The notes: generated by a model from the sequence alone, not told the origin. A stretch of DNA of 64,000 nt from Halogranum amylolyticum (GCF_900110465.1 NZ_FODV01000004.1:210108-274107); one strand, 5' to 3'. Positions 18,253 through 28,322 are shown, counted from the stretch's first letter. A program made the numbers and translations.

Positions 18253-19095
18253 ATGAGCGACGAAGTTCTCGTGACAGGAGCGACCGGTACCATCGGGTCA
18301 CACGTCGTCGACGCGCTCGCCGACAGCGCCATACCGTTCAGAGCAGGGGTACGAGACCCGACCGAGGGGGAGTGGCCCGAGAACTGCGAGCCGATCGCCT
18401 TCGACTTCGAACGCCCGGAGACGTGGGGGTTCGCGTTCGAAGACGTCGAGACGCTGTTTCTCCTTCGACCGCCGTCGGTCGGCCGTGACCGCATCGTCGA
18501 GGCGGTCGACGCGGCGGTTCGGACGGGCGTCGGCCACGTCGTCTATCTCTCCGTTCTCGGCGCCGAACGGAACCCGCTTCTGCCCCACCGACGCATCGAG
18601 AAGCATCTCGAAGCGAGCGACGCCAGCCACACGTTCCTCCGCGCCAGCTACTTCATGCAGAACCTGAGTGAGATCCACGCGCCCGAGATCCGCGAGCGCG
18701 ACGAACTGTTCGTACCTGCGGGGGACGGGGCTCTCTCGTTCGTCGACGCACGCGACGTCGGCGCGGTCGCCGCCGTCACGATGACCGAACCCGGCCACGA
18801 GAACCGCGCGTACGACCTCACCGGTCCGGAGTCGCTCGACTTCGAGTCGGTCGCCGAGCGGTTCTCCGACGTCCTCGGACGACGCGTCGCGTACGCGAGG
18901 CCGTCGTCGTTCGAGTTCGTCCGCCGGACGTCCGCCCGCGGCGTCCCGCTACGGTTCGCGGTGCTGATGGTGGGCATCTACGCACCGGCACGTCTCGGGT
19001 TGGCGGGCCGCGTCACCGACGACGTCGAACGACTGTTGGGCCGTCCCCCGACGTCGCTGGCGACGTTCGTCGACGACTACCGGGACGTCTGGTGA
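18253..19095 (+). CDS. NmrA-like atypical SDR, NAD(P)H-binding protein
   Basis: A 280-residue Rossmann protein starting VLVTGATGTIGSHVVDAL, with the atypical-SDR glycine motif at residues 8-14. No YxxxK active site is evident, and the layout (RASYFMQNL, DARDVGAVAA) resembles the NmrA/HSCARG and SDR_a5 groups, which sense or oxidise NAD(P)H. It follows the methylaspartate operon by 60 bases and may be cotranscribed. The substrate is unknown. Confidence 0.85.
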   Translation: MSDEVLVTGATGTIGSHVVDALADSAIPFRAGVRDPTEGEWPENCEPIAFDFERPETWGFAFEDVETLFLLRPPSVGRDRIVEAVDAAVRTGVGHVVYLSVLGAERNPLLPHRRIEKHLEASDASHTFLRASYFMQNLSEIHAPEIRERDELFVPAGDGALSFVDARDVGAVAAVTMTEPGHENRAYDLTGPESLDFESVAERFSDVLGRRVAYARPSSFEFVRRTSARGVPLRFAVLMVGIYAPARLGLAGRVTDDVERLLGRPPTSLATFVDDYRDVW

Positions 19096-19100
19096 CGCCC

Positions 19101-19130
19101 CCCACGACGTCAGTCGTGGGCTTTCTCGCC
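19101..19130 (+). repeat. Terminal hairpin of an IS200/IS605-type element (remnant)
   Basis: A perfect 8-bp stem CCCACGAC/GTCGTGGG with a GTCA loop (19101-19120) is followed by CTTTCTCGCC. Haloarchaeal IS605/IS1341-type elements often end in such a hairpin followed by GGGCTTTCTC. No transposase or TnpB remnant is seen on either side, so it is either a solo end (PATE-like) or has been reused as the terminator of the SDR gene, whose stop is five bases upstream. Confidence 0.5.
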
Positions 19131-19369
19131 TAACCTCTGTAAGCACCGGCCCGTCGTCCGACTCGGAGCGCCCTCACAGGTAGCTGTCGTCGAGATGATC
19201 GACGTCGTACGCTACCAGTTCTTTCTCCCGGGGTGAGAGACGATGACGGGGCGCACGCGCCCGACGGCGGCGGTTTCGTGACCCTTAAGTATCGGTGCCG
19301 AATTGTATCGAGTGCAGCAACTGTAGGGGCGTCGGGTCCCGAGTCCGTGTAGGGCGACGATAACCGCGT
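19131..19369. other. Gap before tRNA-Ser and uS13 operon; likely promoter
   Basis: Together with the preceding hairpin this is 274 bases without a gene. I see CTTAAGTAT near 19283, a possible TATA box about 80 bases before the tRNA, and no convincing small coding frame. Confidence 0.4.
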
Positions 19370-19454
19370 GTTGCGGTAGCCAAGCCTGGCCCAAGGCGCT
19401 GGGTTGCTAACTCAGTGGCGTCAAGCCCCCGGGGTTCGAATCCCCGCCGCAACG
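19370..19454 (+). tRNA. tRNA-Ser(GCT)
   Basis: The acceptor stem pairs GTTGCGG (19370-19376) with CCGCAAC (19447-19453), with discriminator G at 19454. The anticodon loop TTGCTAA presents GCT, reading serine AGC/AGU codons. There is a long variable arm as in class II tRNAs, and the T arm contains GGTTCGAATCC. No CCA is encoded and no intron is evident. It ends 20 bases before the uS13 start, so it is probably cotranscribed with the ribosomal protein operon. Confidence 0.95.
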
Positions 19455-19474
19455 CTCGCTCAATCCATCCAGCT

Positions 19475-19999
19475 ATGAGTGCAGAAGAACCACAGGACGG
19501 CTCACCGGAGGACGACGAGAACCTCCAGTACTTCGTCCGCATCGGGCAGACGGACCTCGATGGGACGAAGTCGGTCGAGCGGTCCCTGACGGACATGAAA
19601 GGTATCGGCAAGCGCATGTCGCGCATCGTTGCCGACGCCGCGGGTGTGGACCGACACGCGACGTTCGGTCGCCTCGAGCAGGACGACATCGACGCAGTCA
19701 TCGACGTCGTCGAGAACCTCGAACAGCACACCCCGGAGTGGATGGTCAACCGCCGGAAGGACTTCTTCAGCGGCGAGACCAACCACAAAGTCGGAAGCGA
19801 CCTCGAACAGAAGCGCCGCCACGACATCAACCGGATGAAGATGATCAGCTCCTACAAGGGCGTTCGTCACAAGCGCGGACAGAAGGTCCGCGGACAGCGG
19901 ACGAAGTCCACCGGTCGTACGGAGGGGACCATCGGTGTCAACGTGGAGGCCATCAAGGAAGAGCAGGCAGCAGAAGAAGCAGCGGGTGACGAAGAATGA
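19475..19999 (+). CDS. rps13: 30S ribosomal protein uS13
   Basis: A 174-residue small-subunit protein with the archaeal/eukaryotic S13/S18 architecture: [19 protein letters not shown], the HhH-like N-terminal domain, and the basic tail [19 protein letters not shown] that reaches the subunit head and tRNA. An acidic extension is present at both ends. I took the ATG at 19475; the frame runs upstream through the tRNA. The gene overlaps rps4 by four bases. Confidence 0.95.
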   Translation: MSAEEPQDGSPEDDENLQYFVRIGQTDLDGTKSVERSLTDMKGIGKRMSRIVADAAGVDRHATFGRLEQDDIDAVIDVVENLEQHTPEWMVNRRKDFFSGETNHKVGSDLEQKRRHDINRMKMISSYKGVRHKRGQKVRGQRTKSTGRTEGTIGVNVEAIKEEQAAEEAAGDEE

Positions 20000-20523
20000 C
20001 GACCGGCAAGAACACCAAGTCCTACGAGACCCCGAACCACCCGTTCCAGGGCGAGCGTATCGCCCAGGAGGCGGACCTGCTGGGTCGCTACGGACTGAAG
20101 AACAAGAAAGAGCTGTGGAAGGCACAGTCGCAGCTTCGTGACTTCCGTCGCGAGGCCCGCCGGCTGCTCGGTGAGGCACAGGGCGACATCGACCTGGCCG
20201 AACAGGAGGGCTCGGAGTTCGTCGCTCGCCTCCGCCGACTCGGTATCCTCGGCGAGGAAGACGACATCAGCGCCGTCCTGTCGCTCGACGTGACCGACCT
20301 GCTAGAGCGTCGTCTCCAGACGGTCGCCTACCGCAAGGGGCTGGCAAACACGCCGAACCAGGCGCGCCAGTTCATCAGCCACGGCCACGTGACGGTCGAC
20401 GGTGCACGCGTCACCGTCCCGTCGAAGAAAGTCGAGGTGTCGGAAGAGGACACCGTGAGCTTCGACGAGAACTCGGAGCTGGCGGACGAACTCCACCCGG
20501 CACGGGCGGAGGAACAGGAGTAA
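19996..20523 (+). CDS. rps4: 30S ribosomal protein uS4
   Basis: A 175-residue primary 16S rRNA-binding protein. It begins [20 protein letters not shown], contains the archaeal S4 N-domain, and has the S4 RNA-binding domain near residues 100-150 ([33 protein letters not shown]). The start is coupled to the rps13 stop (ATGA). It is followed after six bases by rps11, the conserved archaeal order S13-S4-S11-RpoD. Confidence 0.97.
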   Translation: MTTGKNTKSYETPNHPFQGERIAQEADLLGRYGLKNKKELWKAQSQLRDFRREARRLLGEAQGDIDLAEQEGSEFVARLRRLGILGEEDDISAVLSLDVTDLLERRLQTVAYRKGLANTPNQARQFISHGHVTVDGARVTVPSKKVEVSEEDTVSFDENSELADELHPARAEEQE

Positions 20524-20529
20524 CCCATC

Positions 20530-20919
20530 ATGAGCGAATCCGAAGGTGACAAGTGGGGAATCGCCCACGTCCACGCATCGTTCAACAACACGCTCATCAC
20601 GGTGACGGACCAGACCGGCGCGGAGACGATCGTGAAGTCCTCCGGCGGGTCGGTCGTCAAGCAGAACCGTGACGAGGCATCGCCGTACGCCGCCATGCAG
20701 ATGGCCGAGTCGATCGCCGACGAGGTCAAGGCTGCAGGCATCGCGGGACTGCACGTTCGCGTGCGCGGTCCCGGTGGCAACGGCAACAAGTCGCCCGGGC
20801 CAGGTGCCCAGGCAACCATTCGTGCGCTCGCACGCGCCGGACTCGAGATCGGCCGCATCGAAGACGTGACGCCGATCCCGCACGACGGCACGCGCGCGCC
20901 GAAGAACAAGCGGATGTAA
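20530..20919 (+). CDS. rps11: 30S ribosomal protein uS11
   Basis: A 129-residue platform protein. Typical motifs are [18 protein letters not shown] at the N-terminus, [16 protein letters not shown] and the basic end [18 protein letters not shown]. It is slightly acidic at the N-terminus, as in other haloarchaea. It lies between rps4 and rpoD with gaps of six and seven bases. Confidence 0.97.
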   Translation: MSESEGDKWGIAHVHASFNNTLITVTDQTGAETIVKSSGGSVVKQNRDEASPYAAMQMAESIADEVKAAGIAGLHVRVRGPGGNGNKSPGPGAQATIRALARAGLEIGRIEDVTPIPHDGTRAPKNKRM

Positions 20920-20926
20920 CCCACCC

Positions 20927-21676
20927 ATGGCACACGATTTCGACGTCGAGTTCATCGAACGCGGCGACCGGAAGGCACGCTTCCTCGTCCGAGGGCTCAC
21001 GCCGGCCATCGCCAACGGCATCCGCCGGGCGATGATCGCGGACGTGCCCACCCTCTCGATCGACACCGTCCGGTTCGTCGAGAACTCGTCGGTGATGTTC
21101 GACGAGATGATCGCGCTGCGTCTGGGGCTCATCCCCCTGACGACGGAGCTGGACGACTTCGAAGAGGGTGACACGGTCACGCTCGCGCTCGATGTCGAAG
21201 GACCGGCCACGGCGTACTCCGGCGACATGGTGTCGTCCGTCGAGTACGTGCAACCGGCCGACGAGAACATCCCCATCATCGATCTCAAGGAGGGACAGCA
21301 TCTGGAGTTCGAGGCCGACGCGGTGCTCGACTCCGGAAAGTCCCACGCCAAACATCAGGGCGGCGTGGCCGTCGGCTACCGCCACCTCCAGAAAGTGGAG
21401 GTCGTCGGCGACACCCCTGAGTTCGACGACGGGGAACCGAACATCCTCCGCGGGGTCATCGAGACCGAGGACGGCGAACTGGTCAACACCGACGAGTTCG
21501 ACAACGACCTCACGCAGAAGTTCCCCGGGAAGGAAGTCGAAGTCAGCGACGTGCCGGGTGCGTTCGTCTTCCACGTGGAGACGGACGGCTCGTTCACGGT
21601 CGAAGAACTGGTCCTGCGCGCGGTCGAGTCGATCGACCTGCGTGCAGCTGAACTGGAAGAGAAAGTTTCGGTCTGA
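20927..21676 (+). CDS. rpoD: DNA-directed RNA polymerase subunit D (Rpo3)
   Basis: A 249-residue homologue of bacterial alpha and eukaryotic Rpb3. The N-terminal dimerisation motif [18 protein letters not shown] is near residues 26-43, with [11 protein letters not shown] after it. The protein contains no cysteine at all, so it cannot bind the Fe-S cluster present in the subunit D of some archaea such as Sulfolobus. It assembles with subunit L, N and P as the polymerase platform and closes the S13 operon. Confidence 0.96.
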   Translation: MAHDFDVEFIERGDRKARFLVRGLTPAIANGIRRAMIADVPTLSIDTVRFVENSSVMFDEMIALRLGLIPLTTELDDFEEGDTVTLALDVEGPATAYSGDMVSSVEYVQPADENIPIIDLKEGQHLEFEADAVLDSGKSHAKHQGGVAVGYRHLQKVEVVGDTPEFDDGEPNILRGVIETEDGELVNTDEFDNDLTQKFPGKEVEVSDVPGAFVFHVETDGSFTVEELVLRAVESIDLRAAELEEKVSV

Positions 21677-21790
21677 CAACGCATCATGACCCCTTCACCC
21701 ACCACCACACGACTGCCAGCCCACACGGCACCGGCAGCCGCTGGTGTGTGGGGCGTCCGTCGGCGACGTCGCCACGGACGTACCGAAACT

Positions 21791-21800
21791 GGTTTTAAGG
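21791..21800 (+). promoter_or_regulatory. TATA-like box before tRNA-Leu and the eL18 operon
   Basis: GGTTTTAAGG lies about 30 bases before the mature tRNA-Leu end, in a 148-base gap after rpoD. It is well placed to start a transcript carrying the tRNA and the downstream ribosomal genes. Confidence 0.5.
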
Positions 21801-21824
21801 GGCAAGCAGTACAGCGAAATGCGT

Positions 21825-21909
21825 GCAGGGATAGCCAAGTCAGGCCAACGGCGCAGCGTTCAGGGCGCTGTCTCATAGGAGTCCGCAGGTTCAAATCCTG
21901 CTCCCTGCA
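21825..21909 (+). tRNA. tRNA-Leu(CAG)
   Basis: The acceptor stem pairs GCAGGGA (21825-21831) with TCCCTGC (21902-21908) and discriminator A is at 21909. The anticodon stem CAGCG/CGCTG holds loop TTCAGGG, anticodon CAG, reading CUG. The long variable arm is that of a class II leucine tRNA, and the T arm is GCAGG-TTCAAAT-CCTGC. CCA is not encoded. It sits directly ahead of rpl18e. Confidence 0.95.
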
Positions 21910-21920
21910 CTCCCTTTTTC

Positions 21921-21927
21921 AGGAGGT
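21921..21927 (+). promoter_or_regulatory. Shine-Dalgarno site of rpl18e
   Basis: AGGAGGT, seven bases long and fully complementary to the 16S rRNA 3' end, ends six bases before the ATG at 21934. It follows a T-rich patch (CCCTTTTTC) right after the tRNA. Such strong sites are uncommon among haloarchaeal genes, and it fixes the start. Confidence 0.7.
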
Positions 21928-21933
21928 CACATC

Positions 21934-22284
21934 ATGAGTAAGACAAACCCGAGACTCAACAGTCTCATCGCCGAGCTGAAGGCGGTTTCTCGCGATTCCG
22001 ATGCCGGAGTCTGGCAGGACGTCGCGGACCGTCTGGAGAAGCCCCGGCGCACCCACGCGGAAGTCAACCTCGGCCGCATCGAGCGGTACGCACAGGAAGA
22101 CGAGACCGTCGTCATCCCCGGCAAGGTGCTGGGTAGCGGTGTGCTGGAGAAGAACGTCACCGTCGCAGCCGTCGACTTCTCCGCCACGGCGCGGAAGAAG
22201 ATCGAACAGGTCGGCAACACGGTGTCGCTGGAACAGATCGCAGAAGACAACCCCGAAGGTTCGAACGTCCGGGTGATCCGATGA
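21934..22284 (+). CDS. rpl18e: 50S ribosomal protein eL18
   Basis: A 116-residue archaeal/eukaryotic-type protein related to L15. Features are [42 protein letters not shown] and [20 protein letters not shown]. It is the first protein gene after tRNA-Leu and overlaps rpl13 by four bases. Confidence 0.96.
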   Translation: MSKTNPRLNSLIAELKAVSRDSDAGVWQDVADRLEKPRRTHAEVNLGRIERYAQEDETVVIPGKVLGSGVLEKNVTVAAVDFSATARKKIEQVGNTVSLEQIAEDNPEGSNVRVIR

Positions 22285-22718
22285 GCCTCGCAGAGTTCGA
22301 CGCAGACGTCGTCATCGACGCACGGGACTGCATCATGGGCCGCGTCGCATCCGAGGTGGCCCAGCGCGCGCTGGCCGGCGAGACGGTCGCCGTCATCAAC
22401 GCCGAGGACGCAGTCATCACCGGCAGCGAGGACGACATCATCGGCGTCTACGAGAAGCGCATCGACGTCGGCTCCGACCGGGGTCCGTACTACCCGAAGC
22501 GACCGGACCGCATCTTCAAGCGCTCGGTCCGTGGGATGCTTCCGTACAAGAAGTCCCGCGGTCGCGAGGCGCTGGAGAACGTCCGTGTCTACGTCGGCAA
22601 CCCGTTCGACGAGGACGGCGAAGTACTCGACGAGACGTCGCTGGACCGCCTTTCGAGTATCAAGTTCGTCTCCCTCGGGGAGATCAGCGAGAAACTGGGT
22701 GCTAACGTCACATGGTAA
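22281..22718 (+). CDS. rpl13: 50S ribosomal protein uL13
   Basis: A 145-residue protein with the L13 motif [21 protein letters not shown] at residues 13-33 and [18 protein letters not shown] near 85. Haloarchaeal-length L13. Start overlaps the rpl18e stop; it overlaps rps9 by seven bases. Confidence 0.97.
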   Translation: MSLAEFDADVVIDARDCIMGRVASEVAQRALAGETVAVINAEDAVITGSEDDIIGVYEKRIDVGSDRGPYYPKRPDRIFKRSVRGMLPYKKSRGREALENVRVYVGNPFDEDGEVLDETSLDRLSSIKFVSLGEISEKLGANVTW

Positions 22719-23110
22719 CGAACACGAGCGGAAAGAAGAAGACGGCCGTCGCCCGCGCGACCGTACGCGAGGGTGAGGGTCGAGTTCGCATCAACTCCCA
22801 GCCGGTCGAACTGACCGAGCCGGAGATGGCACAGCTGAAGATGCTGGAACCATTCCGTATCGCCGGCGAGGACCTTCGTTCGAAGGTCGACGTCGACGTC
22901 ACGGTCAGCGGTGGCGGCTTCAGCGGGCAGGCAGACGCCACTCGAACGGCCATCGCCCGCGGCCTCGTCCAGTACCTCAACGACGCCGAACTCCGCGACG
23001 CGTACATGGAGTTCGACCGGTCGCTCCTGGTCAACGACGTGCGTCAGTCCGAATCCAAGAAATGGGGCGGACCTGGCGCCCGCGCTCGCTACCAGAAGTC
23101 CTACCGCTGA
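22712..23110 (+). CDS. rps9: 30S ribosomal protein uS9
   Basis: A 132-residue protein with [20 protein letters not shown] at the N-terminus and the C-terminal [15 protein letters not shown], whose final basic tail reaches the P-site tRNA. It is tightly packed between rpl13 and rpoN. Confidence 0.97.
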   Translation: MVTNTSGKKKTAVARATVREGEGRVRINSQPVELTEPEMAQLKMLEPFRIAGEDLRSKVDVDVTVSGGGFSGQADATRTAIARGLVQYLNDAELRDAYMEFDRSLLVNDVRQSESKKWGGPGARARYQKSYR

Positions 23111-23118
23111 GGTGATCA
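23109..23118 (+). promoter_or_regulatory. Shine-Dalgarno site of rpoN
   Basis: GAGGTGATCA, overlapping the end of rps9, is a near-perfect match to the 16S rRNA anti-Shine-Dalgarno sequence and lies five bases before the ATG at 23123. It supports that start over the adjacent ATG at 23126. Confidence 0.65.
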
Positions 23119-23122
23119 CACC

Positions 23123-23317
23123 ATGATGATACCCGTCCGGTGTTTCACGTGTGGCAACGTCATCGCCGAGCACTGGGAAGAGTTCAAATCCCGCGCCCGT
23201 GAGGGCGACGAGGACCCCGAGAAGGTCCTCGACGAGCTCGGCGTCGAGCGCCACTGCTGCCGACGGATGATGGTCTCGCACAAGGACCTCGTCGACGTCG
23301 TCTCCCCCTATCAGTGA
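23123..23317 (+). CDS. rpoN: DNA-directed RNA polymerase subunit N (Rpo10)
   Basis: A 64-residue zinc-binding subunit homologous to Rpb10. The atypical zinc site is C7-F-T-C10 with the adjacent pair C45-C46 (RHCCRRM). It helps assemble the D-L-N-P platform of RNA polymerase. Its stop abuts rpoK (TGATG). Confidence 0.97.
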   Translation: MMIPVRCFTCGNVIAEHWEEFKSRAREGDEDPEKVLDELGVERHCCRRMMVSHKDLVDVVSPYQ

Positions 23318-23499
23318 TGACGGCAAAACAACGCTACAATCGGTACGAGAAGGCGCGCATCCTCGGGGCACGAGCCCTACAGGTGTCGTACGGCGCGCCG
23401 GTGCTCATCGACACGGAGGAGACCGAGCCGATCCTCATCGCTGCCGAGGAGTACGACGCCGGCGTCCTACCCTTTACGGTCAAGCGGGGGGGACAGTAG
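23317..23499 (+). CDS. rpoK: DNA-directed RNA polymerase subunit K (Rpo6)
   Basis: A 60-residue homologue of Rpb6 and bacterial omega. It has the conserved core [23 protein letters not shown] with the downstream [12 protein letters not shown] and PFTVKRGG. I used the ATG at 23317, which overlaps the rpoN stop; a GTG one codon earlier is also open. Omega-like subunits stabilise the largest polymerase subunit. Confidence 0.96.
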   Translation: MTAKQRYNRYEKARILGARALQVSYGAPVLIDTEETEPILIAAEEYDAGVLPFTVKRGGQ

Positions 23500-23503
23500 G
23501 ACG

Positions 23504-24703
23504 ATGACTCTCATCACCAGCGTCCGATTACGTCGTATCCTCGACTCCCGAGGGAACCCCACGGTCGAAGCCGACGTGCTGACCGAGTCCGGCGGCTTCG
23601 GCCGTGCGGCCGCCCCGAGCGGCGCGAGTACGGGCGAGTACGAAGCTATCGAACTCCCGCCGAACGAGGCGATCAGCGCGGCCCGCAAACACGCGGTGCC
23701 GCGACTCGTCGGCGAGGTCCACGCCGGCAACCAGCGGGAAGTCGACGGAGCACTCCGCGCCGCAGACGGCACGGACAGCTTCTCGGAGATCGGTGCCAAC
23801 TCGGCGGTAGCCATCTCGATGGCCGCCGCGAAGGCCGGTGCCGACGTCCTCGGTGCGCCGCTGTACCAGCATCTCGGCGGCACGTTCCGCGGCGACAACT
23901 TCCCGATCCCGCTCGGGAACGTCGTCGGCGGCGGCGAACACGCCAAGGACGCGACGCACATCCAGGAGTTCCTCGCGGCCCCCGTCGGCGCACCGAGCGT
24001 CGCCGAGGCGGTCTTCGCCAACGCCGAGGTCCACGCGAAGGCCGCGGACATCCTCGACGATCGTGGCATCTCCGCCGCGAAGGGCGACGAGGGCGCCTGG
24101 GCGCCAGCCGTCGACGACGCCGAGGCCTTCGATATCATGGCCGAAGCCGTCGACGCAGTCGCGGACGACCGCGGCTTCGAGATCAAGTTCGGGCTGGATA
24201 TGGCCGGTGCCGAACTGTTCGAGGACGGCGAGTACCACTACGGCGACGAGACCAAGTCGACCGACGAGCAGATCGACTACGTCGCCGGCCTGGTCGACGA
24301 CTACGACCTTGCCTACGTCGAGGACCCCCTCGACGAGGACGACTACGAAGGGTTCGCCGAACTCACCGACCGCGTCGGTGACAAGACGCTCATCTGCGGC
24401 GACGACCTGTTCGTGACGAACGTCGAGCGCCTGCAGGAGGGTATCGACACGGATGCGGCCAACAGCATCCTCATCAAGCCGAACCAGATCGGCACGCTCA
24501 CCGACGCCTTCGACGCCATCGAACTGGCGACGGAGCACGGGTACGACTCCGTCATCTCCCACCGCTCGGGCGAGACGGAGGACACGACCATCGCACACCT
24601 CGCCGTCGCGACGGACGCACCGTTCATCAAGACGGGCACCGTCCAGGGCGAGCGAACCGCCAAACTCAACGAACTCATCCGCATCGCGGAAGACGCTGTA
24701 TGA
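23504..24703 (+). CDS. eno: Enolase
   Basis: A 399-residue phosphopyruvate hydratase (2-phosphoglycerate to phosphoenolpyruvate). Motifs: [11 protein letters not shown] near residue 12, GASTGEYEA (mobile loop), EDPLDEDD with metal Glu, [15 protein letters not shown] with the catalytic lysine, and the signature [18 protein letters not shown]. It lies in the ribosomal/polymerase operon between rpoK and rps2, an arrangement widespread in archaea. Confidence 0.97.
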   Translation: MTLITSVRLRRILDSRGNPTVEADVLTESGGFGRAAAPSGASTGEYEAIELPPNEAISAARKHAVPRLVGEVHAGNQREVDGALRAADGTDSFSEIGANSAVAISMAAAKAGADVLGAPLYQHLGGTFRGDNFPIPLGNVVGGGEHAKDATHIQEFLAAPVGAPSVAEAVFANAEVHAKAADILDDRGISAAKGDEGAWAPAVDDAEAFDIMAEAVDAVADDRGFEIKFGLDMAGAELFEDGEYHYGDETKSTDEQIDYVAGLVDDYDLAYVEDPLDEDDYEGFAELTDRVGDKTLICGDDLFVTNVERLQEGIDTDAANSILIKPNQIGTLTDAFDAIELATEHGYDSVISHRSGETEDTTIAHLAVATDAPFIKTGTVQGERTAKLNELIRIAEDAV

Positions 24704-25497
24704 GCGAAAACGACAACGAAACACTCGAAGCCGCGGAAGAGGAGCTCGACACCGAGGCGCCCGCCGAGGAGGCCGGTGCCGACCCGGAGGTCGACCCCGA
24801 CATCTCCGCGGAAGACGACTTGCCCGCCGAGGAAGCCGAGAAATCGGCTCCCGAGGCCGAAGCAGACGCAGAAGAGGAAGAGCCGATGTTCGACGAGGAC
24901 GTCATGCCCGACGACGAGGCAGACCTCCTCATCCCCGTCGAGGACTATCTCTCTGCCGGCGTCCACATCGGGACCCAGCAGAAGACGAAGGACATGGAAC
25001 GGTTCATCCACCGTGTCCGCGACGACGGCCTGTACGTGCTCGACGTGAGTCAGACCGACTCGCGCGTCCGCACGGCCGCCGACTTCCTCGCGAACTACGA
25101 CCCCGAGCAGGTGCTCGTCACCTCCTCGCGTCAGTACGGTCGGTTCCCGGCCGAGAAGTTCGCCGAGGCCATCGGCGCACGCGCCCGCACCGGGCGCTTC
25201 ATCCCGGGCACGCTGACGAACCCCGACTACGAGGGCTACATCGAGCCGGACGTCGTGGTCGTCACGGACCCCATCGGTGACAACCAGGCCGTCAAGGAGG
25301 CTATCACCGTGGGCATCCCGGTCATCGCGATGTGTGACTCGAACAACCAGACGTCGAACGTCGACCTCGTCATCCCGACGAACAACAAGGGTCGCCGCGC
25401 GCTGTCGGTCGTCTACTGGCTGCTCGCCAACGAGACGCTCGACCGCCGTGGTGCCGAACCCAGCTACGCCCTCGACGACTTCGAGGCGGGCATCTAA
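24700..25497 (+). CDS. rps2: 30S ribosomal protein uS2
   Basis: A 265-residue protein. The conserved core begins near residue 75 ([24 protein letters not shown]) and includes [23 protein letters not shown] and [12 protein letters not shown]. The first 70 residues are an extremely acidic, Ala/Glu/Asp-rich extension, the haloarchaeal style. The start overlaps eno by four bases; this is the last gene of the operon. The 225 bases after it hold no gene that I can support. Confidence 0.96.
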   Translation: MSENDNETLEAAEEELDTEAPAEEAGADPEVDPDISAEDDLPAEEAEKSAPEAEADAEEEEPMFDEDVMPDDEADLLIPVEDYLSAGVHIGTQQKTKDMERFIHRVRDDGLYVLDVSQTDSRVRTAADFLANYDPEQVLVTSSRQYGRFPAEKFAEAIGARARTGRFIPGTLTNPDYEGYIEPDVVVVTDPIGDNQAVKEAITVGIPVIAMCDSNNQTSNVDLVIPTNNKGRRALSVVYWLLANETLDRRGAEPSYALDDFEAGI

Positions 25498-25722
25498 GCG
25501 GGTTTTCGAGTTTCGACGATTCGGTCTCCTTTCTATCCTACGCGGTGAGCCACAGCGCTGTCACTCCCGACGCGACTGAACGCTATAGCAGTCGGCACAC
25601 CACTCGCTTTCGAGGAGATTCATAGTTTCGTCGCCGTCGACGGGATCGAGCCTGAGAGAAGTCACTCGTGGATCGACCACCGAGTCGAAGAAAACGCTGT
25701 CGCAGCCGTGTGAGTGCGTCGC

Positions 25723-27528
25723 TTACTCGACGACGACGAGCACGTCGCCCATGTCGACGGCGTCGCCCTCGGAGACGAGCACCTGCGAGACGGTGCCGCC
25801 GCGCTCGGCGACGACGTCGTTCTCCATCTTCATTGCCTCGAGCACGCAGACGACGTCGCCGGAGCTGACCTCGTCGCCCTCGCTCACTTCGACCGAGAGG
25901 ATGGTCCCCTGCATCTCGGCCTCGACGCTCTCGCCGTCGCCCTCGACGACGACCTCCTCCTCACCGTCGTCCTGCTTGGCCTGCGGTGGACGTTGCTGTC
26001 CCCCACTTGACCCGCTGTTTCCGGAGACGGGGATGGCGGGCGCGCCGCGCTCTTCGAGCGACACCTGGAAGCGCTTGCCGTTGACCTCGACGGTGAAGTC
26101 GCGCTCGGTGACCTCCTCGTCCTCCTCCTCCTCCTCGGCGCCGGAGTCGGCGGGACCCCACTCTTCGACGGCCTGCTCGATGCGCTCCTTGTCGAGCTCC
26201 TCGTCGAGATACTTCGTCGTGTGCTCGCCCGCACAGAACGTCTCGTCGGTGAGCATCAGCCGGTGGAACGGGATGATCGTGTTGAACCCCTCGATCTCGA
26301 ACTCGGCGAGCGCGCGCTCCGAGCGCGTGATACACTCCTCGCGGTCGGAGGCGGTGACGATGAGCTTCGCGATCATCGAGTCGTAGTCCGTCACCAGGTC
26401 GTCGCCCTGTCTGAGCGCGTCGTCCATGCGGACGCCGATCCCGCCCGGCGGGTCGTACGTCTCCAGTTTGCCACCCGGCGCGGGCGCGAAGTCGTTCGCT
26501 GCGTTCTCGGCGTTGATGCGGAACTCCATCGAGTGGCCGTCGATCTCGACGTCGTCCTGTGCGAAGTTCAGTTCCTCGCCCGCGGCGACCCGGAGCTGCC
26601 ACTTCACGATGTCGATACCTGTGATCTGCTCGGTGACGGTGTGTTCGACCTGAATCCGGGTGTTGACCTCCATGAAGTAGAACTCGCCGTCCTCGACGAG
26701 GAACTCCACCGTCCCGGCGTTGAAGTAGTCGGCCGCTTTGACGCCGCGACGGGCCGCCTCGCCGATACGGTCGCGCAGGTCCTCGGTCAGCGCGGGCGAC
26801 GGAGCCTCCTCGATGACCTTCTGGTGGCGGCGCTGCAGCGAGCAGTCACGCTCGCCGAGATGCCGGACGTTGCCGTGTTCGTCGGCGAGAATCTGGACCT
26901 CGATGTGTCGCGGCGACTCGAGGTACTTCTCGACGTAGACCGAGGCGTTGTCGAAGTAGGCCTCACCCTCACGCTGGGCGGTTTCGAGTTGGTCCTCGAC
27001 TTCCCCCTCGCTGTGCACGACTTTCAGGCCGCGGCCACCGCCGCCACCTTCGGCCTTGATGGCGACCGGGTAGCCGTACTCGTCGGCGATCTCCTTGACC
27101 TCCTCTGCGGACTCGACGGGTTCTGTCGTTCCTGGAACGACGGGGACGTCGGCCTCCTGCATCAGCGCGCGGGCCTTCGTCTTCTCGCCGAGTCGCTCCA
27201 TCGCGTCGGCGGAGGGACCGACCCACTTCATGTTGCTCTCGCCGACCTTCGCGGCGAATTTGGCGTTCTCCGCGAGGAAGCCGTATCCGGGGTGGATGGC
27301 GTCCGCACCTGCCTTACGACCGGCCTCGATGACGGCCTCGTGATCGAGGTAGGAGTCGGCCGCACGCGCCGGACCGATGTTGTACGCCTCGTCGGCGTAA
27401 CGGACGTGTCCCGCGTGTTTGTCGGCGTCACTGTACACCGCGACTGTTCGAATGCCGAGTTCTTCACAGGCGCGCATCACGCGCACCGCGATTTCACCTC
27501 GGTTCGCGACGAGAACCTTACTGAACAT
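25723..27528 (-). CDS. pccA: Propionyl/acetyl-CoA carboxylase, biotin carboxylase + biotin carrier subunit
   Basis: A 601-residue fusion. The N-terminal biotin carboxylase ([28 protein letters not shown]-grasp loop, [14 protein letters not shown]) is followed by a Gly/Gln/acidic linker and a biotinyl domain with the biotin lysine in [10 protein letters not shown] near the C-terminus. It would carboxylate biotin for PccB and so feed propionyl-CoA from the methylaspartate lyase into methylmalonyl-CoA. I prefer the ATG at 27528; a TATA-like ATAGAATAAC at 27559-27568 would start transcription inside the upstream ATG at 27543. Confidence 0.92.
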   Translation of the reverse strand: MFSKVLVANRGEIAVRVMRACEELGIRTVAVYSDADKHAGHVRYADEAYNIGPARAADSYLDHEAVIEAGRKAGADAIHPGYGFLAENAKFAAKVGESNMKWVGPSADAMERLGEKTKARALMQEADVPVVPGTTEPVESAEEVKEIADEYGYPVAIKAEGGGGGRGLKVVHSEGEVEDQLETAQREGEAYFDNASVYVEKYLESPRHIEVQILADEHGNVRHLGERDCSLQRRHQKVIEEAPSPALTEDLRDRIGEAARRGVKAADYFNAGTVEFLVEDGEFYFMEVNTRIQVEHTVTEQITGIDIVKWQLRVAAGEELNFAQDDVEIDGHSMEFRINAENAANDFAPAPGGKLETYDPPGGIGVRMDDALRQGDDLVTDYDSMIAKLIVTASDREECITRSERALAEFEIEGFNTIIPFHRLMLTDETFCAGEHTTKYLDEELDKERIEQAVEEWGPADSGAEEEEEDEEVTERDFTVEVNGKRFQVSLEERGAPAIPVSGNSGSSGGQQRPPQAKQDDGEEEVVVEGDGESVEAEMQGTILSVEVSEGDEVSSGDVVCVLEAMKMENDVVAERGGTVSQVLVSEGDAVDMGDVLVVVE

Positions 27529-27558
27529 TTCTTGGGGAACCATTCACGGAACGGTCCT

Positions 27559-27568
27559 GTTATTCTAT
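27559..27568 (-). promoter_or_regulatory. TATA-like box of pccA
   Basis: On the minus strand ATAGAATAAC lies 31-40 bases before the ATG at 27528. It indicates that pccA has its own promoter here, apart from pccB-pccX. Confidence 0.45.
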
Positions 27569-27632
27569 CGGTCCGAATCGGGGTGCGTGTCAACGTACCC
27601 CGATAGGACGTTGACGAAGTCGGCGACCGACG

Positions 27633-28292
27633 TCACCGTCGAGCGACCCGTCGCATAACCGTCGCCTCGGCTTTCCGGAGGTGACTCGACGCCGTGCTCG
27701 AGGAGACGCCGAGTTCGGTCGCCACCGCTTCGACCGACCCGGTTCGGGGGACGTCGTAGTAGCCGCGGTCGACGGCGACGGCGACCGCCTCTCGCTGTCT
27801 CGCCGTCAACGACCCGGTGAGCGCCCCGTTTCGACGGTCGTACTCGCCGACCTGGTCGACGTCGACGTCGATCCGGTTGGGGAGGGCGTCGAGCGTCGCC
27901 CGGAGGTCCTCGGCGTCGCCGACGACGGTGAACGCCGTCTCGCCGTCGTCCGTGTAGACGACGGGCGGGACGACCACGAGACGTCGCCGGGCGAAGGCGG
28001 CCCGGAAGTCGACGTCAGTCTCGCGGGTCCGCTGGTCGACGTAGACGTAGAAGGTGTCGTCGTCGACGGACGTGACGTCGTAGTCGACGACGCTCTCGAC
28101 GTCGGCGAGGGCGGCCTCGTAGACTACGTCGTCGCCGACGACGTAGAACAGCAGGCTCTCTTCGTCCTCGCCCGTCCCGAAGTTCCAGCAGAGCAGGTCC
28201 GCGCGGTGGATCGCCTCGTGGTCGGCGATGGCGTTCTGCATCGGATGCCGCGTCTCCCGCGGTTGACGGAGGGTGAGGTGGAGATACTTCAT
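27633..28292 (-). CDS. Bat-type HTH-10 transcriptional regulator (copy 1)
   Basis: A 219-residue regulator with an N-terminal sensor-like domain (KYLHLTLRQP, DDDTFYVYVDQR, VVVPPVVY) and a C-terminal HTH-10 domain (LTARQREAVAVAVDRGYYDVP, then ATELGVSSSTASSHLRKAE), as in bacterio-opsin-activator-like proteins. It is divergent from a P450 gene. The ATG at 28292 is favoured over one nine bases upstream because a TATA-like CTTTTTGTAC lies 26 bases before it. A second copy of this regulator/P450 arrangement follows. Confidence 0.88.
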   Translation of the reverse strand: MKYLHLTLRQPRETRHPMQNAIADHEAIHRADLLCWNFGTGEDEESLLFYVVGDDVVYEAALADVESVVDYDVTSVDDDTFYVYVDQRTRETDVDFRAAFARRRLVVVPPVVYTDDGETAFTVVGDAEDLRATLDALPNRIDVDVDQVGEYDRRNGALTGSLTARQREAVAVAVDRGYYDVPRTGSVEAVATELGVSSSTASSHLRKAEATVMRRVARR

Positions 28293-28312
28293 GGTCGACA
28301 TCTGACACGCCA

Positions 28313-28322
28313 CGTACAAAAA
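28313..28322 (-). promoter_or_regulatory. TATA-like box of Bat-type regulator copy 1
   Basis: CTTTTTGTAC on the minus strand, centred 26 bases before the ATG at 28292. Leaderless spacing, matching the layout of copy 2. Confidence 0.45.
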
